This document shows, one piece after another, positions 1 to 13,005 of a DNA stretch of 64,000 bases. The notes under the pieces were generated by a model that was given only the letters and a program-made list of their open reading frames with translations, was not told the DNA's origin and did not search any database. The stretch's first letter is position 1; each line of letters opens with the position of its first letter. The DNA comes from Calliphora vicina (lineage: Eukaryota > Arthropoda > Insecta > Diptera > Calliphoridae): contig NC_088782.1 in NCBI RefSeq assembly GCF_958450345.1, forward strand, positions 97,289,358-97,353,357. Direction: 5' to 3'. Position numbers and translations under genes: made by a program.

Positions 1-2190
1 ACGTGATATAGAGAAAATTCCAAATGAAACTTCGAATATGCTGACGATGTTGCAGTTTTTATATCTGGTAAATTTCTGGATACAATATCTAGTTGTATAG
101 AATCAGCATTTCGAGCGGACTTAGTGAGAATCCAAAAAAAACTGAACTGGATCTCTTCAACTAGGATGTACAAGATCGATGACTTCAGACCACCTAGACT
201 GAATGGAATCAGTCTTGAGATCAGGGATAATGCAAAGTAACTTGGCATCGTTCTAGATAAAAGATTATCCTGGAATTTGAATATTCAAAACAACAAGATT
301 AACAAGGCTTATGTGGCCTTCTACTCCTGTAAAAGGGCAATTGGTACCAACTGGGGTATTACGCCTAAGGGTATCAATTGGCAGTTGTTAAACACATCTT
401 GTTCTATGGAGTGTTGGTTGGTGGCACGCCTTGGATAATGCTACTCACCGGAAGGCCGTTGAACGAGTTCGCAGGACTATTGCGCCCCCTCTAAGGCACT
501 TATTTCGATCCTAAACTGGTTACCAGTTGATTTGATGGTGATACAAATGGTTCTCAACTCTGCTGTGAGACTGAAACTCTAGGATACTGTCGATTACTGC
601 ATCGCAAAACCTTTTCGATAGGCATTTCCATATTATAATCCCGAATAGGGTTTTATGGCAGCGCGGACTCTTCCCCACTGACGATGTCATAAGGGTATAT
701 ACTGATGGCTCAAGGGCAGTAGGGCTTAAATCCTACTTCAGGCTACCTAACTTCTGTACGGCTCTTCCGGCGGAACTTACGGCCATTGAACGTGCATCCA
801 ACTGGCTGAGGTTTTATCGAATATCTGGTGATATATGCATATTTACTGATAGCAAGGATGCCGTTAAAGGAATAGCGGGTATCTTCACGAAATCTAGGTT
901 AACCGAGGAATGCCGGGAATTCCTTAATGAGATAGCGAGACATTCTAGGATAACGCTTATATGGGTCCCTGCACACGATGGAAATCATGGTAATTGTATA
1001 GCAGACGAACTGACCAAAAGGGGTGCGATGATGGATGATGAGGAGATCTACCCCTTTTTATACCCTACACCACCATAGTGGGGAGGGTATTATGCGTTTG
1101 TGCAGATGTTTGTAACGCCCAAAAATATTAGTCTAACACCCACCACAAAGTATACCGATCAGCTTAGAATCACTTTCTGAGTCGATTAAACGATGTCCGT
1201 CCGTCCGTCTGTCCGTCTGATTGGCTGGCCGGATGGCCGCCTGGCTGGCTGGCTGGCTGTCCATGTAAACCTTGTGCGCAGAGTACAGGTCGCAATTTTG
1301 AAGATATTTCGATCAAATTTGGTACATATTACTTTTTCGGCCCAAGGACCAAGCCTATTGAAACTGGCTGAAATCGGTCCATTATTTCACCTAGCCCCCA
1401 TACAAAGTCCCCTCGAAATTGGACTTTATCGGTCATAAATGTTTAATTTATCTATGTATCTACACAAATTTCGCTCCAAATAAGTTTTATATATACAAAA
1501 TTCATGTCACCAAATTTTGTTACGATCGGTCCATAATTAGTCATAGCTCCCATATAGACCCGCTTCCGAAAATCACTTTAACGTGCATAAATCGCTTAAA
1601 AATGTTGGTATACGTACAAAATTCAACATAGTTAAATTTAATATAGACATAAATCACACGACCTAATTTCAAGGTGATCGGTCCATAATTGGTCATAGCT
1701 CCCATATAAGGCCCACTTCCGAAAATCACTCATGAATATAAATTATTGATATTTTAAAAGAAAAATATTTTTACTCATTTACTTGTTGTAAGGTATTATA
1801 CTTTCTTACTTGCTTGGTATTTCCCTTGTTAAATGCAAGATGACTGTTCAGCGGATACTATATGAATCTGCACAAAGCAAGTGGACCAATGAGTCTTCCT
1901 GTGTTATAACGATGATGCCAGCAGGACGAATCTACTTATGGAATTTCGTCGAGAGCAAATAATGATAATTGTTTCCTTCATTACATGACACTGTATCATT
2001 GGGATACATGCTAGGAGATTCGGCCTACGGTACAATGACTACTGTAGGAGCTGTCATAATGAAGAAGAGGAAGAGACGGTGTCCCACCTATTAATACCCA
2101 GTTATTTACCCCTTGGGTATCACAATCGGATCGGTTTTGAATGGACCCAAGTGAGCTGCTTGAAGAGTGGCTACCCATGAAACCTAACCT
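1..2190 (+). mobile_element. Non-LTR retrotransposon (I/LOA-like, with RNase H), decayed, split by an insertion
   Basis: The 3' half of a LINE polymerase. The reverse transcriptase catalytic motif YADD is at 37-48, followed by VAVFISG, and the thumb-like text LGIVLDKRLSW lies near 240-275 after an in-frame stop. From about 695 to 1078 one frame reads an RNase H domain with all four expected carboxylates: TDGS, AELTAIERA, FTDSKD and CIADEL. The usual WVPAH motif precedes the last one. The reading is broken at 1058 by a DINE-like element and resumes after 1815 with LINE-type text (EIRPT-like; CRSCHNEEEEETVSHL, a C-terminal zinc-knuckle-like segment at about 2040-2095). Stops and frameshifts make it non-functional. 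RNase H after RT is typical of the I, LOA and R1-related clades; the exact clade is inferred. The 5' half lies outside the window. Confidence 0.85.
1058..1815 (+). mobile_element. DINE-1/mini-me-like non-autonomous element, family 1
   Basis: It starts with a terminal hairpin (TACCCTACACCACCATAGTG then GGGGAGGGTA) and contains a GTCY microsatellite at about 1193-1222 with a GGCT run after it. Two diverged units share the words CATAGCTCCCATATA and CTTCCGAAAATCACT about 145 bp apart, and it ends in CTTTCTTACTTGCTT. The same architecture recurs at 56,335-57,070. Helentron-associated elements of flies (DINE-1, mini-me) are known for a central GTCY microsatellite and terminal hairpins; assignment to them is inference. 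No coding capacity. It sits inside the RNase H-end of the surrounding LINE, so it is younger than that LINE. Confidence 0.8.
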
Positions 2191-2874
2191 TACTTGTTCC
2201 TTATATGGGAGCTATAATTAAGGGACAATTATGTCCTCTTTTCAGAAATGTACAAAATTTTTAAGAATTAAAAAAATTATAAAAGACTTTTTTCAAAACT
2301 ATGGGAATAAAAAATGGTAGCTGACTTTTTTTTGAAAATTTAAATTTTTAAAATGCAATAAAAGATTTGTTTATGAATCGTTTTTAATGAAATTTTACAC
2401 TTGTATAGAAACAAATCCAAAAGTTAAAAAGATATTTGTGAGTTATTAATGATAATCCCACAATTCCCAAAAAACTTTTAAAAAATCCCAAAATTGGGAT
2501 TTTTTTTTGATTTTTGGATCTATTGAAGGCACCAAGTCCGGGGCTATGAAATCCCTTTGCGCAATATTGAACAACATATTTGAAAATACAAAACAGGTCT
2601 TAATTTTTTGAAAGTAGCTATGCGATTAGAGAACATGTTGTCTAAAGTTGAAATTTACATAAAAAATAGGTCTAATTCGGAAGGCTCTGTACCACGCACT
2701 AATACGAATTTTGATATTATTTTACTTTTGTAATATTTCGAGAGATGTTATCTTTCAGACTTTTTTATTTTTTTTAAGTTTGAATACACATAACTTTTGA
2801 CTCAGTAAAGGTTTTTTAACAGTTTTTTCTTACGGTTATTAATAGGAAAAGAATTGGACCCGTTACTAGCAATA
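2191..2874. other. AT-rich non-coding DNA, nothing recognised
   Basis: Homopolymeric A and T tracts and many stops on both strands. I see no coding motif or repeat end here. Confidence 0.5.
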
Positions 2875-3182
2875 AGGAAGACCAAGGTAGGTAAAAAACA
2901 TAAAATTTAAATTTTCAAATGCGAATAACTCGTATACTATAAGAGATAATATATGGCTAAAGCAATGTTTTTTGTAGATCTCGTCTAATAGATTCCATAT
3001 ATATATATAAATCTTTTAAATCGGATCGCGCTTATAACCCATAGATGTTATAAGCCCAAATTCAAAACTTAAACTTATCAACACCTCCTCTATAGCCATG
3101 GGAATTTTTATTAAAATCGGTCTATTCGTTTAGAAGTTACAGATTTATTTCAACTTTTTTTCTCAGATCCCCCACTGTGGAG
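2875..3182 (+). repeat. Diverged right arm of the Transib-like long-inverted-repeat element
   Basis: Words shared with the right arm at 52,160-52,475 occur in the same order: AAATTTTCAAATGCGAATA, ATAAGAGATAAT, TTCAAAACTTAAACT, and GAAGTTACAGATTTATTTC. The segment ends in CCCACTGTGG, matching the terminal CACTGTG of that element. Internal bases differ widely, so this is an old or subfamily copy. No left arm was found next to it. Confidence 0.55.
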
Positions 3183-4679
3183 CGCTTCCAGACATTTTGA
3201 GTCCAATTTAAATTAAACTAAATAAATCTCCAATAATACAAAACATTAATTATTTAAAATACCAAATATATTTAGCAAACAACTAACCTGGTCACCCCTA
3301 ACAACATGTTGGGTTCAAAAGTTTTTGTAGCACTGCAATAGTTTGTGGCTCGTGTTAAGATCGCACGATATATTATTTTCTCTCTCTCCTTATATACTAG
3401 AGTGTGTATGTTGGTTGATGCGTTCTTCTTTTTTTTTTTTTGTTCCTGGATTAAATTAGAGTTCTGCATCTTAGTAGCTACCAGCCAAACCAACTACCAT
3501 CCTAAGATAAAACCACAGCTAAAAAACAAACAACAACAAACTTGGTTTTTGCAACTTATGCTGTTGCTGTCGCACACAGCCCATTGTATACAAGTTGCAC
3601 TTGGAAAGAATAATGATAGACCCTGACTTTGTACCAGCAATTTGTTGCACATTTCTGTTAAACGTTTTTTAACGCAGATTTTTCAATGTTGACATTTTAA
3701 CATGTCTGTCTGTTTGTTTTTTTTTGCAACGGTTGTGGTTTTTTAAACCCCTCAACATTGGCGACATGTTTGCAACTCTGGCGTCTAAATTTTGTTCGTA
3801 TTCTCTTTATGTCTTTTTCCCTAGATTCGCAGAATAATCTTGAAATGTTTTTCATGAATATTTGATAAGTTCGTTCTTTTATTTTTATTGTTTTTTTGTT
3901 CTGTTCTTCAACTGTAGTTTTTTACTCGTATTATTGTTGTTTTTTCTTTCAAAGGATTTCATATTCATGTCGAGTTTGCGCTTTTGTGTTGTGTTGTGTT
4001 TTTTGTTTTGTTTTTTCCTAAATCAATTCAATTTTATGTGTTCTCATGTTTCAATTGTTGCCTGCAGCTAGAATTCTGTTGCAAGTTTGAAACCACTTAT
4101 TTATGCTTAAGCTTTACATTTAAAACTTCAGCATCAGCCTGATTTTCTAGTCTCGTCTCATCGTAACTTGCATCTTGTCTTGTCTCGTCTTGTGCTGTAT
4201 GTGACTTGATTATATGTTGTCAGTACAAGTATAAGTTTCCTACAAAACTTCTTTCATTTTCTTTATTTTGTGTTTGAAACTCTTGATGGGCATCTTTGCA
4301 TCTTTTGTTGAGGGATTTTTATTTTCTTGTATTAGATTTGTTAATACCCTATGTCATCGAAATAGTTTACCACACAAATCTCATGGAAGGGCCGAAAAAA
4401 TAACCTGATTTTCTATGCTTCCATTACGTTTTCCGGGCCCTGAAGTCCAATATATCAGACCTAACACAACATATTTGAGGATATATAGATGAAGTTAGGC
4501 TAATATTTATACCAATAGCTGGTAAGGCAATCCACTCGTAGGCTAAATCTTTCAGAACGTAATTTATTTTGAAAGATCTTATGGATACACTCTTTCCTAG
4601 CTGTCTACCACTAACATAGGGATTTGACGGTTAGTTCTCAAATGGTTCAACTGAAGTCTTTGTTTCCTTTCAGAGTACC
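3183..4679. other. T-rich intergenic DNA, nothing recognised
   Basis: Long T-rich stretches (3420-3440, 3712-3725, 3880-4010) and CTTGTCTCGTCT-type pyrimidine runs near 4150-4190. Open frames here are short and of low-complexity Phe/Leu/Cys composition, so I do not call genes. Confidence 0.5.
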
Positions 4680-6275
4680 ATAGAATCTGCAACATAAAGC
4701 AAGTCTTGGCTTATTTGTACTTAATGGACAAGGTGAGTCCTCTCAAACGAAACCAAAATACTATAGACCAATAAGTCTAGGATATTTTATTTTAAAAATC
4801 TTACAAAGGATAAATGATGATCAACTCAGAACACTGATTGGACTCCATTTACTATATGCTATGTTGAGACTGCGCTTCACACGCTTCTAGGATATATTGA
4901 GAAAAACTTTGAGCGTGTTGAGCACTCATTAGTACACTCGATTGTTAATAATCCCGCGTTAATCACCTATCATTAGCTCTACAATAGGTGCAACATCGAT
5001 ATCTCATTACTTATTGAACATGATTCGGGTGATGTCTCCGTGGAATTAACTGGATAATATTTCACAAAAGATGATATCGGCGCTGTGTAGTACTCAAGTG
5101 TACTCAGTGTAAAAACTCTGTTACAAAAGAGTGAAAATACATGCTACCTGTCGGATAATAGACAACGCAAAATATCTATGTATTATCTTTGATTTATACT
5201 TGCTGTGGAATCTGAACACTCGATCTATAGGATCCGAAGCATCTACATCATTTTATTCAATAGTGTCATAGAGAAAGCATGATACATTACACCCTATAAC
5301 ATCTCTTCTAAATGGTTGATTAACCAATACTAATGTGTTATGCACTCCTTTGATGGAGTGCTCTTATGAAAGTCACATATTGTAAATCGTTTGATCGAAT
5401 CTTACGAAATTCAACACTTATGCTTATAGCTAATTAATGGCTCTTTTTGGCTGCTGATCTTATTGTCAAAAGAGTTGTTCTCATCTGCACCCCACTCATA
5501 TCATCGGCAGTGGCTTTTCATGATTCATGAATACTCCCCCATGGTGATTCACAGACGATGGACGGTCTGGGAGTAGGCTTTTATATTACACGGATATGGA
5601 TGAGTATATATTTCCGACATCCAAATTAGTTAGGGCTTTATCGGCTACACAGGGGTTGATATTCATATTTATTAAGGTTTTATGATCATAATACCCGCGG
5701 CAATATAGGTATTTTTGTCGACAGTCAGGCGTCACTTCTCTCACTGAATGCCTACACAAGGCTAGGTCGTCTATCTGACAGTATTTTGGTTTGGGTACCT
5801 GCGAACAGGGACGAACTAGCCAGAATTGTATTTGCCTTAGATATATCCAATGCGGTCTCAGTAGCAATTACACTGGTGACTATTAAAGGTATCATCTTCA
5901 GACACTTTCTTACAAAGGCTGAGAATAGATGGCGTAATTTAGACACAGTAGGGTATCTAAATCCGGGTTATCACGAGAAACGTACTGATAACCCGGAATA
6001 GAAGGGATATATCTAGGCTGCTGGCAGTATTAAAGGGACACTGGACGATAGGCAAGCACGCAAATCGCGTGAGTCTACCCTTTAACCATTGTCGTAGCTG
6101 TAAGGATAGGGAAAAGAGGAAACGATTTTCCACCTTCTCTGCGAATGCCCAGCCCTGAGTGTCAAGAGACATAAATTCATGGGCAACTATACATTGACCA
6201 ACCTTGGTGAGGTAGTCGGGTCTAAACTCAATGACCTACTGCGATATCTCACAGCTACAGGTTGGGTCTAGCAAG
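4680..6275 (+). mobile_element. Non-LTR retrotransposon (RNase H type), heavily decayed
   Basis: Near 4750-4800 the text reads KPKYYRPISLGYF followed by LKIL, the first RT palm motif (compare KPK.FRPISLTSF in the minus-strand LINE of this window). At 5700-5800 it reads GIFVDSQASLLSLNAYTRL and ILVWVPAN, the RNase H core (aspartate and the WVPA(G/N) loop). At 6085-6175 the C-terminal zinc-knuckle-like segment is recognisable (CRSCKDREK, then HLLCECPAL, then KRHKF), with frameshifts between blocks. Order and strand are consistent with one element of the same broad clade as that at 1-2190. It is a relic with no usable reading frame. Confidence 0.7.
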
Positions 6276-6998
6276 CACGACTTCTTGTGCACATTTTAGT
6301 TACATTACGACATTACATCTGACGAGTTGTGTGGTCTTATCAAAACGGGGTCCCTTCAACTCTACTGGATTGTTCACACGTAGTGAACTACCACATAAAC
6401 CAACCAACCAAGGTTTTATCGGATATATAGAATGGCATATTTTAACGAGATGGTGAGACATTCTACACATGCACTCTTCTGGGAGTACCAGGTATTCACA
6501 TCGCGGATACTCTGGAAAAGCTTTCATGATGTAAGCGTATGATTCTGACTCTACGACTATGCACAAACGAACAGATTCTACTTATTCGACGGCAATATCA
6601 TGAGGTGAGCATACGTGTTCTTTTTTAGAGGACAATCATCTATTTCAACTGGCTGTCATCTATAAAATTTGTGTCCTCTATCTGTCATCTTTTTTCCTAA
6701 TCTGCCATCTTTTGTTATCTTAATTTTTATTTTTAATAAAACCGGTTTTTTCAAATCGTATATTTCTGTTCATTGTGTTCATACTCTTCTGAAATTTGTT
6801 AAACAAAATTTGGTGTTTGTTTAAGCTTCGATATTTTTATAAATAAAGCGTCTGTTATTCTCATTCACTCTATAGTTTTATTTGTATAATATCTTTAGTT
6901 TTTCTAAAGCCTTTCGGGAAATGGTTTCATGATGATCTGACCTAAGCAACCAGTGAAATACGCATAGGAACTAGCTTATCCCCAATAATAAATTTTAG
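6276..6998. other. Non-coding DNA with weak LINE-like text, otherwise nothing
   Basis: Scattered words near 6300-6600 may belong to another LINE fragment, but no diagnostic motif is visible. From 6600 to 6760 the strand is rich in repeats of CTGTCATCT/CTGCCATCT type. Confidence 0.35.
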
Positions 6999-7203
6999 TG
7001 AATTTATCAATAATTGGGAATTCAGCACAATTCCTATCAAAATTTTTTAAAATTTGAAATGGAGTTTTGAAACTGCCGTTAAATTAAATTTTGTGGGTCA
7101 TACCTGCGAATAGGTTAAAGGTATCGTACGAAGACAAAAACTCAAATACAAGTAAATACGGATATGTTTTAAGTAAAAATATATTTTATTTTAATATTTC
7201 TCA
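6999..7203 (+). repeat. Fragment of the unclassified 1-kb repeat
   Basis: Matches 54,905-55,125 in the same orientation. Shared words include GGAGTTTTGAA, GTCATACCTGCGAATAGG, TACAAGTAAATA, and TTTTATTTTAATATTTCTCA. It is the third partial copy of this family in the window. Confidence 0.75.
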
Positions 7204-7239
7204 CTCTGAAAGAGTTCCGTCTCTGGTGACTTCACACAC

Positions 7240-7620
7240 ACACTTCGGGATACATATAGTGCCTTTCTGAAAGAAATTCTGGCAATTTTTAAGAATTCAG
7301 ATCTGGTTTGGGAAATGTCACCTGCTGATAGTCAAACGGAGTTAAATTATCTGGGAAGTGTCAGGTTAAAATTCAAGCTAGTTTATGACTGTAAGAGAGT
7401 CCAGAATAAATTGATGAAATGAAGTCATATACCAGGGCACTAGAATATTGTAACCTTGCAAGTGTTGGAGGAATTACGAAAACCATAACGCATTCATAAT
7501 TAAAGGAGTGTATTGGAACAAATCCTTATTGGAACTAACTAATCTTGGATGGGCAGACTGAACTTCAGAGTCTCTGGAGTCTTGTTTACTAGGTTGGTTA
7601 GGTACTAGACTGAAATAATG
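7240..7620 (+). mobile_element. Probable LINE fragment, very decayed
   Basis: The segment GAAAGAAATTCTGGCAAT to GGGAAATGTCAC at 7270-7320 recurs at 9503-9557, so it is repetitive. Downstream text (YLGSVRLKF, then IPGH near 7430) resembles RNase H or linker pieces of the LINEs nearby, but stops interrupt every frame. The assignment is tentative. Confidence 0.35.
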
Positions 7621-8650
7621 CTATGTTAGTATAAGCTTATATAAAATCTCCTTAGTAATCAGATGCCAACTGTTGGTTCGAGTGCAAAAGTAACATACAT
7701 ATTAGAAAACTAAACATAACTGACTACAATTTACCATATAGTTGTATAAATTTACTTCAAATACTTTTTTTAATTTAATATTCAAAATCCAAAGTCCTTA
7801 TGTTGGGGTGTGTCTTTTTCAGTGTCAAGACTTTGTATTGTAACTCTTTCATATTTAGCCTGTTCACTTTAATTTAATACTCCAACATGTGCCTTACGAA
7901 TATTATGATTCCGCTGATATTCTGTGTATCTTTTGCATATCACTCTGTCTGTTTGTTTATAATGGTATCTTTATGCATTTTTTTATTTGTACACATTTTG
8001 CAAATTATTATTATAATAATTCATGATTATTATGTTTTCATTGCATATAAAATTTAAATTTTTATATTCATTTTAGAGAATCCTTTTTGCCAGCCCACGT
8101 TCATATTTGGATTAACAACAAAATGTGCCAGTTAAAAGTTATACGAGTACAGAACACCCAAAGATTGAATTTCCATTTTACCATCAAACAACCGCAAATT
8201 ATCACCATAAAGGAGAGAGTTCGTGAAGGCGTTAATTTTATGACCCTCATGACAATTCATAAAATGATCAGTTTACTTGTTGAACATATTTTATGAGTAG
8301 AGATACTTAATCACAGAAATATGTATAAAATTATATTTTCAAATAATATTTACAAATTTTGTGAGTAAATACAGTAATCTGTATTTTGAAACCTACATCA
8401 ATTTAATGCTACTTGTCTTATCAATATTATAGAAATTTCAAACATCAGACATCTCCCACCCACTTAGAGGACATACAATTAAAAGCAGCATCTTCAATTT
8501 GATCATTAACTTCATCATCATTATCGTCGACATTGTCGTCATGGTTCAAAATGTGCCTTATTGCATGGCACACCATATTTTAATGATAATTTTGTAATTT
8601 CTCTTCCGTTTTTTCCTGCATTTCATGTACAGGTTTATTCACATGTGACC
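7621..8650. other. AT-rich non-coding DNA
   Basis: No convincing gene. A 69-codon frame at 8087-8296 (plus) has no recognisable domain and is not called. Confidence 0.4.
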
Positions 8651-9300
8651 TTTTCATACACTTTTGCGTTTAAAGTTATGAAATCTTAAGAGAGAACTTA
8701 AGAATTTATATGAAACTATTGCATTTGCCAAATTTATTAACTCCTCTTTTAAAGCTTTAATATCGAAGCATTCAATTGAACCAGATCCATTTGTTAAGTA
8801 GGCGTTATAATTTATAAAAAAAAATTGAATCACTTTTTTAGAACTCTCGCAGAGGAGGTGCCTAAAAGACTCCTCATCTTTCAATATGACAACTACATTA
8901 GAAGTCTTTGTAAAGGAGAATTAATTTACTTGCATCCTCTCCTAACAATCAGTGGCCCGTTGAAGGAATTGAAGTCCGAGAAAATCGTTTTACCTATAGA
9001 CAATCATAGATGAACTTTTCTTTACATGATGAGATCAGCACCCCAATCAGCTTGCCAACCTCATCGTGGTCCCCTCTTCTAATGTGTCCATAATGAACAG
9101 TCGAACGTCCCAAAACATCGTTGAAAGTCATCCGGCTTTCTATGTAATAATCGGAATATTTTCCCCGTATAACACTCCGTAAAATACACACATGTTTCAG
9201 TTTCGAGCAATCACTAAACATAATACATATTCCTAGAGACCTAAGAGCCATAAGAAACATACCGCAGTCGACCATACATATCCTTCTATATCAACTCCAC
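8650..9300 (-). mobile_element. Possible LINE C-terminal fragment (minus)
   Basis: On the minus strand near 8835-8884 the text KDEESFRHLLCES resembles the C-terminal CRSCHNEEEEETVSHLLCEC segment of LINE polymerases seen elsewhere in the window. Upstream text is broken by stops. Low confidence because only this one block is recognisable. Confidence 0.35.
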
Positions 9301-9499
9301 ATTGATGAGTAGGTAATGGATCTTTAGGAGTTAGCTGTGTTGCCAAGAGAAACGTATCTTATATGAATGTTGTTTCCACACAAGGATTACCTCGGACATT
9401 ATGACGGCAATCCTCTTCGGTCGAACACTGCCAATAGAGATTCCGGATAGTTATGTCTGGTATATGGTAGTATATACAGTTCGGATGAAAGTAGTGATT

Positions 9500-10135
9500 T
9501 TCAGGAAGAAATTCTGGAAATCTTACAGGCTTCAGATCTTTTGTTGGGAAATGTCACTTGAGGTATTAAGGTGGTTTTGTTTTCTTTGCTGCAGTCGAAA
9601 GTTCTTTCCTGAAATTCTTGTTGATACAGCTGTCGCTGAGTCGACAATATTCAGTTGTTCCGGAGCGAAGATCAAACTGTAGTGGGAACTTGTGTATGTC
9701 AGTGTAAGTAGCTGCAAAATCATTTGCCTTTATCCTATATAAGTGCGGTATCAAATAATTGTGTATCTTTTCCCGCACTTTTTCATTTCCTGCGAAATCG
9801 GGATTCATTTTGAAATTTCCTGGGATTGCGAGAATTCCCGTCTAGAACAAATTATTCAATTCTAAGAAAGTAGGCTTATGGATTAATTTGAATAATGAAT
9901 TTGTTATTGGTCTATTTGGGTTAAATCTTTGTTGTTGTATGAATCTTCTGCATTTGTTTTGGAGCTTTAAGCATCTTTTAGAGAAAGTCATGTAAAAAAA
10001 CACCACTAAAAACAAAACTAAGGAAAATAATTCTCGGGAATTCTCGCACAATTTCCCGGGATTTCGAGATTGAAAATTTTGCAAAATTCTCGTGATTTCA
10101 CGTCCAGGAAATTCTCGTGAAAAATTCTAATCAGA
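9500..10135. repeat. Repeat fragment with GGGAATTCTCG/CCCGGGA palindromic words
   Basis: 9503-9557 repeats 7270-7320. From 9785 to 10,130 the words GAGAATTCCCG, CTCGGGAATTCTCG and TTTCCCGGGATTTCGAG appear on both strands. The same vocabulary occurs near the ends of hAT-like elements at 18,036-18,880, 41,545-41,905 and 62,071-63,193. No terminus or target duplication could be fixed here. Confidence 0.45.
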
Positions 10136-10519
10136 CTCGAATCATTAATTGAGATTTAGCTATTTAGGTAAAAAGATAAATAAAATTAAATTTTTCATAC
10201 GTTTAAACCAACAGATGTTAAAGAAGTTTAAGTTGGATATATTTTGTCTGTAAAGTCTAATAATGAACCTCTGACTGTGGTGACTTCAGCGCCTGAATCG
10301 AAATGGTACTAACAATTTTGAAAGCTTTAAGCCCTTTTCAAACCAGTATAGCAATTGTATCTGCATAATCGGCAACTTAAATCAACATTGTAAAATTACA
10401 AAAGTTAAACAAATAAGACAGGCCTATTAAGATAGCAGTAGAAAGTATAAAAGGTGTTTGATACCGTAGAATTTCAAAATCTATCGCTCTTCTTCGAAAA
10501 AATATCGGATCCTCAACTA
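10136..10519. other. Non-coding DNA, nothing recognised
   Basis: AT-rich with no repeat end or motif that I can name. Confidence 0.4.
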
Positions 10520-13005
10520 AGTTTAGTTAGTTTAGTTTGGAAGGGGTGTACACTATGTGCACTTCCACTCGGAGACCTTGGGGTCCATTGTGATTCCCTT
10601 AAAAAGACATAAACAGTGAGGAGAGATTATGAATAAAAGAAGAGTCCAAAACCGCCTGGTAAAAAGAAAGAAAGATTACGGATTTGGAATCGCTGTAGAA
10701 TGCCCTTTAAATAGCCACTCTAATTCTCTAATGAAACCTAGTATGTTGCTCAGTTTACAGTCAGCAACATTACCGAGTTCGTCCAGAAATCAGTTTCCTA
10801 GCCATTTAAGTCTGTGACTCTATAACCTAGGGCAGTTGCACATGATATGCTCTACAGTTTTGGCCACAAGGCCCTGGACACTTTGCAATTCGTCCTACAG
10901 GTCCAGGATTGATTTGTATAGTCACGGAATCTGTCATATATTAACCTGTAGTAATGACATATAGGTGGTTTTACCCCCCGTTCCCTAGTATAATGATCTA
11001 AATCAGAACCATGTCTAGCCAGTTCATCTGCTACCTCATTTCCCTGTATATCACAGTGTCCTGGTATCCAACACAATCTTATTGAGTAGTGTACCAATAA
11101 CTCCTCGAGAGCTCTCCTATAGTCCTCCACTAGGCTGGAGTGAAATAAATGAGATTCCAGAAGCCTTTAGTGCCGCCTGACTGTCCACGTAAATAGTCAC
11201 TGCAGACTCTTTATTGACGTGCGCCTTTATCAACTCTGTGGCTTTTCAGATCGCGAAAATCTCTGCCTGGAAGACGCTGCACTCGTTAGAGAGTCTATAT
11301 GATCGCTTGATATTATTGTCGACCAAATAAATCCCTGCCCCTGCACAAAAGTCCATCTTGGGTCCGTCAGTCATCTTTTACCAAAGATGACACAGATAGC
11401 CTGAGTAAATTCCTTGTTGCCACACTCACAACATAGCTACGTTTCCTAATTGCCTCACACCACACTGTGCAACCATAAGTAATAGTAGGTCTAAGTTAAC
11501 CATACTTGGTCGCAAGCCCCAATTTTTTGCCAATTGAGTTACTGCATGTATAGTCAGCATTAAGGTACTTCTTTAATCTTTCCTGAGTATTTATCTTCCA
11601 TGACAATTTACTGTCAAGGAAGGTTCCTAAATACTAGGCTCCCCCTGATAAACTCAGCTCAAAGCATCTAGTTTCGGCAAATTGAAGCTCACCATCTTAT
11701 ATTTCCTGCTAAATAACACCAATTCTGTTTTTGATGGGTGTACACCCAACCCGTTAGTTTTTGCTCAGGACAAGAGATCGCCAAGCAATTCCTGCATGAT
11801 GTCACTGATAGTGGAGAGAAACTTTCCATTGATCAGTCATCTGCATAGGCGACTATCTTCCTACCCTTAGATTCAAAGATTTTAAGAATAGAGTTTACCG
11901 CCAGTAGCCACAGAAGAGGAGAAAGAGCTTCACCTTGTATTGTGTCCCTGGTGACACATCTTCTGATCACATCGTCCCCTAGGGTTGAGTTGATAATCCT
12001 ACTTTCCAGCATTAAGATTATCCAACTCACCAGGAAGTCGTTAACCCTAAGTTTTACTAACGAGTCTCTAATTGCATATATCCTTATGTTATTAAAGGCG
12101 CCTTCTATATCCAGAAACGCACATAAAGTATATTCCCTATGCTTCAGACTGTGCTGTATACCACCTCATGAAGCGCACTCTCAACAGACTTACCCTTGAG
12201 GTAGGCATGTTGAGCGTTGCTAATGAGGTGAGTAGCTATATTGCTCCTTAGATGTAGATCTATCAGTCGTTCTAATGTCTTCAGATGAAAAGACGTTAGG
12301 CTAATAGGTCTGAAATATTTTGGTTTCGAGTTGCTGGTATGAAGACAATCTTGACCTCCCTCCACCTTCTAGGCAGATAGCTTCTACTGAGACAACTCTT
12401 GAAGATATCTGCCAAAAGAAATAGCACTGTATCCGGGATATTACATAGCATCGCCGGAAATACTCCATCCAGACCCGGTGATTTATACGGATCGAAAGTG
12501 TTCACCGCCCGGGCTAGTTTTTCCCTAGTGATTATTTCCTCAATTTGTTTAGAGTCGTGACTAATACACTCAGGCATATTAACCCCCTGGTCGTCTTCAC
12601 AACCAGGAAAGTGCATTTCCATGAGCAGGGAGAATGTTTCCGAGCTGGATGCCGTCCATGAATTGTCATCTCTTTGAATATACCCTATGACCATTGGGTC
12701 TTTGGATAAAATTCGACGAAACCTTGACAATTCTCTGACGCTATCAACGGATTCACAGTAATTCCTTTATGAACTCCGCTTTGCTCTTTTCAGATCTCCC
12801 TTGTACTTATTGAAGCACACCTTATAGTTGTTCCAGTCTCCTTGTAATCCAGTGAGCTTCGCCCTATTAAATGATTTCCTAACCGTCGACCTTTGAACGC
12901 GAAATTTCTTAGTCCACCATTTAGGCAGTTCACGTGGAGTTGAAAGCCATCCCAATACGAAGCTTGTCATGAAAGATTCGCCAACTTATCCGCCTAGGAT
13001 CCCTA
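10520..13005 (-). mobile_element. Non-LTR retrotransposon (I/LOA-like, RT + RNase H), minus strand, broken
   Basis: The longest LINE in the window. Reading the minus strand from 12,970 down: an endonuclease-RT linker (PKWWTKKF, FNRAKLTGLQGDW, then YKGDLKRAKRSS) at 12,970-12,770; RT motifs (YKSPGLDGVFPAML at about 12,495-12,455; LPRRWREVKIVFIP near 12,375; FRPISLTSFHLKTLERL at 12,320-12,270); the DTIQGEALSPLLW block near 11,940-11,900 and the catalytic YADD at about 11,835-11,845; then an RNase H C-terminus (CWIPGHCDIQGNEVADELARHGS) at 11,070-11,000. It is split by stops and frameshifts into several frames. The 3' end at 10,520-10,545 is a TAAACTAACTAAAC-type short repeat, as expected of a LINE tail. 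The endonuclease domain is missing, so it is 5' truncated. Confidence 0.88.

Noticed and set aside
8087..8296. Small gene after a possible splice acceptor
   Set aside because: A T-rich tract and AG precede it, but the frame has no recognisable domain and no partner exon was found.
10629..10817. Small plus-strand open frame with NKRRVQNRLVKRKK start
   Set aside because: It lies on the antisense of the 3' region of the minus-strand LINE; a shadow frame.
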